This document shows, piece after piece, positions 58,509 to 64,000 of a DNA stretch of 64,000 bases. The stretch is from Epiperipatus broadwayi (taxonomy: Eukaryota; Onychophora; Udeonychophora; Euonychophora; Peripatidae). Positions within the stretch are counted from its first letter, which is position 1; each line of letters begins with the position of its first letter. The translations under genes and the position numbers were made by a program. The stretch lies in the NCBI GenBank assembly GCA_028023455.1, contig JAQFVV010000022.1:5969100-6033099 (forward strand), given 5' to 3'. The notes under the pieces are model-generated. The model made no database searches and had not been told where the DNA came from. It saw only the letters and a list, made by a program, of their open reading frames with translations.

Positions 58509-59979
58509 CAAGAATAGCTAAATAACCTATTAACCAACCAATATAAGATAGTTAACTAAATTAGTTTATGATTCTAGTTATCTAGTGGTAAAATCTTAAG
58601 CTTAATTAGAACCTGGAATGTTTTTTTTATGTTGGTTGGATTCTATATTCTGATTGTGAACATGATATGCAGATGCAACAACATCTACATCGAGAAGCTC
58701 TTTATAAAATCTAAATATGTATACTGCTTTGCTGAAATCTATAAATAAGTTACGCAACAATCTAATATATATTTTTACCCAGTTATATTACATTGCAGAG
58801 CCTAAATAACAAGTAGATGAAAAAATGGGCCACTGCTACTATTTATTTTAAATAAATGGTAATTCATAACAACAAACAATAGGAGTGCATCTAAATAAAC
58901 TAACATGTTATTACAGCACCTATTGATAACTTTCTATTTCATGTTTCCAAGATAAAATGTTATACTGAAATCATATAAACATATTACACAACAAACTACT
59001 GTATAACTTTTATCCAAATGTTCCATTTAAAATTTAAATTACAAGAAGGCAAAAAAATAGATCTTTTTTATTTACTAGTGAGATTTTAACCAAGCCGTAA
59101 CTCAGAACAATGCAAATCTAAATAGACACAATGTATCAATTTTGTCAATTAGAACTGTAGCAAGATTTGCCTTTATTATTTGCATGTATGTTAGCAGTAT
59201 ATGGAAAGTGGGTTCATTTTTCCATCTGCTATCAAATTAGAGACTAATCTACGCGGCACAGCTGGATAAAGTGTATATATTACATTGTTGTATGTAGATA
59301 AAAGCTTTGGGTAACATTGGTTATTGCTTAGTTAAAATCTTAGTAGTAAATGAAAAATGAATCTATTTTCTTTTTGTCTTCTTGTAATTTAAATTTTAAA
59401 TGGAACATTTGGATAAAAGTTATACAGTAATTTGTTGTGTAATATGCTTATATGATTTCAGTTTAACATTATATACAGTTCAATTTCTAATATAGTGAAT
59501 TATGAAGTTAGTAAAATGATTAATAATTATTTTTTTCTTGGAAACATAAAACAGAAAGTTAACAATAAGTACTGTAATAACATCTCAATTTATTTAGATG
59601 CATTCCTATTGTTTGTTGTTATGAATTACCATTTATTTAAAATCAGTGGCAAGTAGAAAATGGACCCATTTTTCATCTGCTTGTTACTTACGCTCTATAA
59701 TGTAATATAATGGATAAAAAGTATATGTTAGATTATTGTGTTATTTCTATGATTTCAATAAAGCAGTATACATATTTGGATTTCATTAAGGGCTTCTTGC
59801 TATAATGTTGTTGCATTTACATGCCATATTGACAATCTGAGTACAGAATCCAATCAACATAAAAACAAAATTTCATGTCCTAATTAGGCTTAAGATTTTA
59901 ATTTCAGATAACTAGAATCATAAGCTAATTTTGTTAACTATCTTACATTGGTTGGTTAATAGCTATTTAGCTATTCTTG
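58509..59979. mobile_element. Large foldback element (1.47 kb)
   Basis: Left arm 58509 to about 59050 and right arm about 59375-59979 are complementary in order: AAGAATAGCTA, TTAACCAACCAAT, ATAAAATG/CATTTTAT-type blocks, TGTTTGTTGTTATGAATTACC, and AAATGGAACATTTGGATAAA at the inner ends. The centre is about 325 bp. Arms have accumulated indels. No gene, no clear target duplication. It directly follows the LINE fragment and may have inserted into it. Confidence 0.82.
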
Positions 59980-60897
59980 ACTAAAATAATAAATCGGAAA
60001 TCGTAAAATATTCCAACCTTCACCATTCAACAATGGAAGCCTGGAAACATCTATTATTTTAATATCCCCTATGGTTGGTAAAAGAGGGGGGTAGTATGCT
60101 AATTAAAGATTGTTTTATCTTTTATCTATAAATAAATAAGAATTGCTGATAAAACACTATATAATCTTGATAAGAAAGAGTTAAATAATTCATATAAAAA
60201 ATAAAAACGAAAAAGTTTAAACTTTCATAATCGATATGGAAAACAATGAAAGGCTTTTAAACAATTGGCATTAAACAGTTTTTAATGTTCACACAAGTAT
60301 TTGTTTGCTTGGTTCAAATTTTTTTAGTATGCATACAAATGAAATACAAATAGAAAAATCAATTTTTATTTGACTGTTTTTATTTAATTCCTTTTTTTTT
60401 TTTTTCTGCTTAAAAAGAAAGAAAACAAAAAAATTACATGCAATTTAAGAAAACTAAAGTACAAGCGAAACTAACTTTTTTGATTTTAAAGTAACATTTG
60501 TGCGATTAAATAATTTATTTACTTAGATGCTTTCTATAAAAACTACAAATCAAAATATAAAGAAATAATTAATTTTTAATTACTTGATTCAATGGTCTTA
60601 TTGAATAGCTAGTCAAAATAAAAATTATAAAGAAAAGCTTTAAAAAAATCATGTGATGTAGACGTATTATATTGCAATGGACCGAAAACAAAACGAAGTG
60701 AAGAAAATGGAGAGCAATAGTCCTTATACTCTTTTAAATGATCTAAACTTGGAAGTTCAGCAAATAATGATATATACACATATTGAATGATAAAACTGAA
60801 CTTTAATTCTCTCAAAATCAACTCATAAAAATAGAAATAATAAACAGAACACTATATACTTTCTCGGCTTGCTCTCAATATCTGCATTAGTAAAGAT
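59980..60897. other. A+T-rich spacer
   Basis: Nothing recognised. Confidence 0.5.
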
Positions 60898-60985
60898 TTA
60901 CTCCATTTTTTCTACACTAGAGTCATCTACTGTAAGTTTGAGTAATCAAAAAACACTAGTTGACAGTGATATTTCCAAATCCCTG
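60898..60985. repeat. Dispersed repeat 'CCATCTACTGTAAGCTTGA', copy 3
   Basis: GTCATCTACTGTAAGTTTGA and GTAATCAA shared with the copies at 30755 and 54230. Confidence 0.55.
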
Positions 60986-61681
60986 GGCTATTTTTTGACT
61001 ATTGATCTTCTGCAGTATTAAGTATTAAATTTCCACTCACACCTTTATTAGACTTTTTTATATTTTATAACCTTTTTTCTCTTTTATTTAAGTTAATAAC
61101 TTAAAATTCATAAATACTCTAAGAGAAACATGTTTAAATGGTTGTTTAAGCCTGACATAGATGACTCTGTAGTATTGTAATAACTACATTAGCAAATCTT
61201 TCCGATGGCATCGTAATATTAAAAAATTATCTTTTTAATATTTACACAGAATATTCAAATTTCACTCCTTTTTATTTATTCATTCTATTTTACTTTTCTC
61301 ATAGCTGTAACCAGGGCTGCCACGTAATTAATAAGCATCTTTGTGCAAGGTAAATTTTAGCCCCTGCTCCCATTCTATGAAATAAAATTCATAAATTAAT
61401 TAAAAGATTTTTTTTTTCCAGTGCTTTCGCAAGAAAAACTTAAAAATATAGTTTTAGTCATTTAAAATGTTTTGTAAATACCTTATGTGTTTTATTCATT
61501 TATTTCTATAAAAAAAAAATCCACCACACACACAAAGAATAAAACACATGCTAAAATAAAACATATTAATATTTAAAAAAATAATTTTTGAAATAATAAT
61601 TAAATAATACCTTAAAACAAAATTATTTAATTAACCTATTCATTCAATACACTGAATGTTTTCTATATAAATAACTAGAAT
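60986..61681. other. A+T-rich spacer
   Basis: Nothing recognised; a (CA)n patch at about 61523. Confidence 0.5.
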
Positions 61682-61816
61682 GAGATTTTTCAATCCATAT
61701 TCATCCTCTACTCCATCTCAAACAACTGACACACATGACCACATACACATGAAAAAGATAGATATATGTGGTCATGTGGGTCTGTTGTTTGAGATAGAGT
61801 AAAGGACTGAAAAATC
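61682..61816. repeat. Foldback hairpin
   Basis: Arms about 61682-61748 and 61764-61816: CTCAAACAAC pairs with GTTGTTTGAG and CATGACCACATA with TATGTGGTCATG across a short loop. Some bases are missing from the right arm. Confidence 0.75.
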
Positions 61817-62199
61817 CTAAGTCCAAATCCCTCTAGCTAATTAAATATTTATTTAGTAAATTTAGACATTTTTGTTTTTTCCCCAAAAGTTTTCATATTA
61901 TTTTTTGAACAATCATGCAAAAATGCTAGTACAGATAGGAAATATCTGCTAATAAGACCATTTTTTAAATATCTAAGTGTTTCATTATATTTAAAAGAAC
62001 CACCAACATTACACATATCCATAAAACCATTGCACTGCTCCCCGCCCCTTCTTAAGCCAGCTCTGATATTATATAAGTAATAAATAATATATGTTACTTA
62101 CCAAATGTTATATATATCTAGAATATAATTCTTTGAAATGCTTCATTTCTGAGATTCATCCTGCCCACTTGCTGGTCAGTAATTCATTAAACCTTAATC

Positions 62200-63100
62200 C
62201 TTGTTTGTCTGAAATCCCATTGAAAATCTCTCATACATAAACTTATTCATGTTTTCTATTATCAAAAATATATTCTTTCAATATTTACATTGTTATTTAA
62301 TTTTTTATGTGGTGTTATTCCACTATTGGTACTTTGGGATTAGCATTTCTGTGATGTAATTATTCTAACTTTGTGAATATATTGTGAAGTATCATTTTAG
62401 GTTATTATATAGAGTCCAATACTTTAAATTTTCATACTTATATTGTTTATTGATCATATAATTTTTATATTTTATTAGAACCATTAAATTAGTTCAATTT
62501 TAAATAACATGGCTGATAAAATGTTTACATCCCGTTCACACCTTCTTGTTAAAATGTTTTTTGTTTTAAAAATCCTTTCATTATTTTTAATTCATACAAA
62601 ACTTATTTACATTTTCTATTAACAAAAATAGTTTCCACTATTTTCATTCAATAATAAAATGTTTACACTATTATTTAATTTTTATGTGGTGTTGTCCATT
62701 ATTAATGACTATAATTTATTATATATATAATCTGGTATTTTAAATTTGTATACTTACATTATTATTGATCTCATAACTTTAATATTTTATTAAAACCACC
62801 AAAGTGTGTCAATTTTAAAGAACATGACTGATAAAATGCTTACATCCCATTTGCACCTTCTTGTTAAAACGTTCTTTGTTTTAAAAATCTTTTTGTTATT
62901 TTTAATTCACACAAAACTTGTTTACATTTTCTATAGACAAAAGTAATTTCATGTATTTTCATTCAATAAAAAATATTTGTCCCCTATATTATTTGATTTT
63001 TTTATACTTTTTATTATGTAGCTTGGCTAGGAAAAAAATTTAAATTATCTGACTTCGATTTATTATTCAATACATTTTTAGGAACCATTAAAATGCTTTG
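62200..63100. repeat. 315-bp tandem repeat, about 2.6 copies
   Basis: AACATGGCTGATAAAATG at 62506 recurs as AACATGACTGATAAAATG at 62821. Each is followed by ACATCCC, CACCTTCTTGTTAAAA and TTTTAATTCA(T/C)ACAAAACTT. A partial earlier unit begins near 62205 and a partial later one ends near 63100. Units are diverged by scattered substitutions. Confidence 0.8.
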
Positions 63101-63592
63101 CACTTTATTTTGTTTATTCATAGGTTATCCTGGATAACTAAACTCTTGGTTTGTTTTCCTAGGTAGATTTTTTTGATTATGTCAATAGTACAATCATGTA
63201 AAGATTTTATTATAATGAGAGAATTCCATTAAATAATATTGTTATCATGAAATATGTTAAGAATTAAATATTTTGGCATGCAAAAAAAAAAACTGTTTAG
63301 TAAAACATGTAAAAAAGATAATACAGTGTAATAAAAAAGAGAGAAAATATATATTATTAAAAAAACTTCCACAAGCCACTTAGCAGGATTGATCCAAGGT
63401 TCTCACATTCTAGAGATAGATACTCACTCTATCACTAATATATACAAGTTCTGCAAAATGTAATTGATAACTTAATTTCCTCACATGCAAAATTACTGTA
63501 ATAATGAGATAACATTTTAAAAAAATTTATTTTTAAATAAATTATTAATAGTAATGCGTTACTTTTATATAAATTAGTGTTTGGGAGATCTC
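63101..63592. other. A+T-rich spacer
   Basis: Nothing recognised. Confidence 0.5.
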
Positions 63593-64000
63593 AACATTTT
63601 CATTTACATATAAATTTTATTAATTATAGTGACAAAAAGATGTCGGCCTGTTCAGTTTTGTGCAAAGGTAGAGTATATATGAAGTATATTTCAAGAATTG
63701 AGAAATTGTCACAACAGGTCTAAGTAAAAAAGTATTACTTTTATATTTAAATAAAAAATATTTATAATCAGAATCTTTTCTAACAATAAAGTGATTCAGA
63801 AATGTAAATATTTATATATAAATTTTATTAATTATTGTGAGAAAATGGCTTCACTCTGTTTGGTTTAGCATAATGATAAAAGTAAATATGGAGTATATTC
63901 CAAGTCTCAAAATCTGAGGCTCAGACTATTGTCACCATAAGTAAAAAGTATTCCTCTCATACTTAAATAAAGAATAAGTGATTCGAAAATGCAAACATTT
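63593..64000. repeat. 208-bp direct duplication running off the window
   Basis: TATAAATTTTATTAATTAT at 63609 recurs at 63817, followed in both by GTGA, a Cys-Gln-like C(C/T)TGTT(C/T)-GTTT stretch, GAGTATAT and AGTAAAAAAGTATT-like blocks. The second unit continues to the window edge. Confidence 0.7.

Overview
This is a very A+T-rich stretch (about a quarter to a third G+C by eye) of a nuclear genome, almost certainly from an invertebrate metazoan with a large, transposon-packed genome. I see no complete host gene, no functional tRNA or rRNA gene, no operon structure and no CRISPR. The longest open frames are pieces of transposable elements. The species cannot be fixed from the sequence. The mix of RTE-like and other LINEs, Penelope-like, Gypsy, hAT, Merlin-like and TA-flanked elements plus tRNA-derived SINEs fits an intergenic or intronic region of such an animal.

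Layout. 0-4 kb: a G+C-richer edge that might be an exon, a 136-bp tandem duplication, a Merlin-like transposase fragment and an RTE-like LINE 3' end. 4.3-10.3 kb: a 480-bp non-autonomous hAT with perfect 8-bp target duplications, a six-copy 79-bp satellite, and a 494-bp hAT derivative (with a BED-finger relic) nested in a foldback. 10.9-13.4 kb: a decayed Gypsy gag-pol on the minus strand, split by a 310-bp element. 13.7-14.5 kb: a palindromic repeat. 16-26.6 kb: SINEs, a 64-bp satellite, and a 1.18-kb transposon flanked by TA whose sister copy lies inverted at 37.4-38.4 kb. 32.3-34.4 kb: a LINE. 41.9-43.1 kb: a second LINE. 43.8-47.2 kb: a full-length dead hAT with a foldback inside it. 49.3-50.5 kb: a Penelope-like element (PLE) with a GIY-YIG domain. 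55.5-56.0 kb: a head-to-tail dimeric retroposon. 58.1-60.0 kb: a LINE endonuclease fragment next to a 1.47-kb foldback. 62.2-64.0 kb: long tandem duplications.

The most interesting signal is a set of hammerhead-ribozyme-like motifs: the CUGAUGA box, a small hairpin, GAAA, a tiny stem III, a UC cleavage doublet and a complementary stem I. One family is four interspersed copies of roughly 290-410 bp at 12.6, 27.6, 31.4 and 41.0 kb, each with an 9-14 bp target-site duplication. One of these copies (40979-41020) keeps the whole core. A second, unrelated family at 13.75-14.48 kb carries two motifs in opposite orientation inside a palindrome, both with an intact core. A third core is in a 48-bp perfect foldback at 6.2 kb. 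The outer end of the first family is also found directly joined to the PLE at 49.3 kb. Hammerheads are known from PLE terminal repeats and from retrozymes, so I infer a PLE-driven population of ribozyme-bearing non-autonomous elements. The unusual point is the palindromic layout, in which a transcript from either strand would carry a ribozyme. Both families have a non-Watson-Crick pair next to the core in stem II, so activity is not assured.
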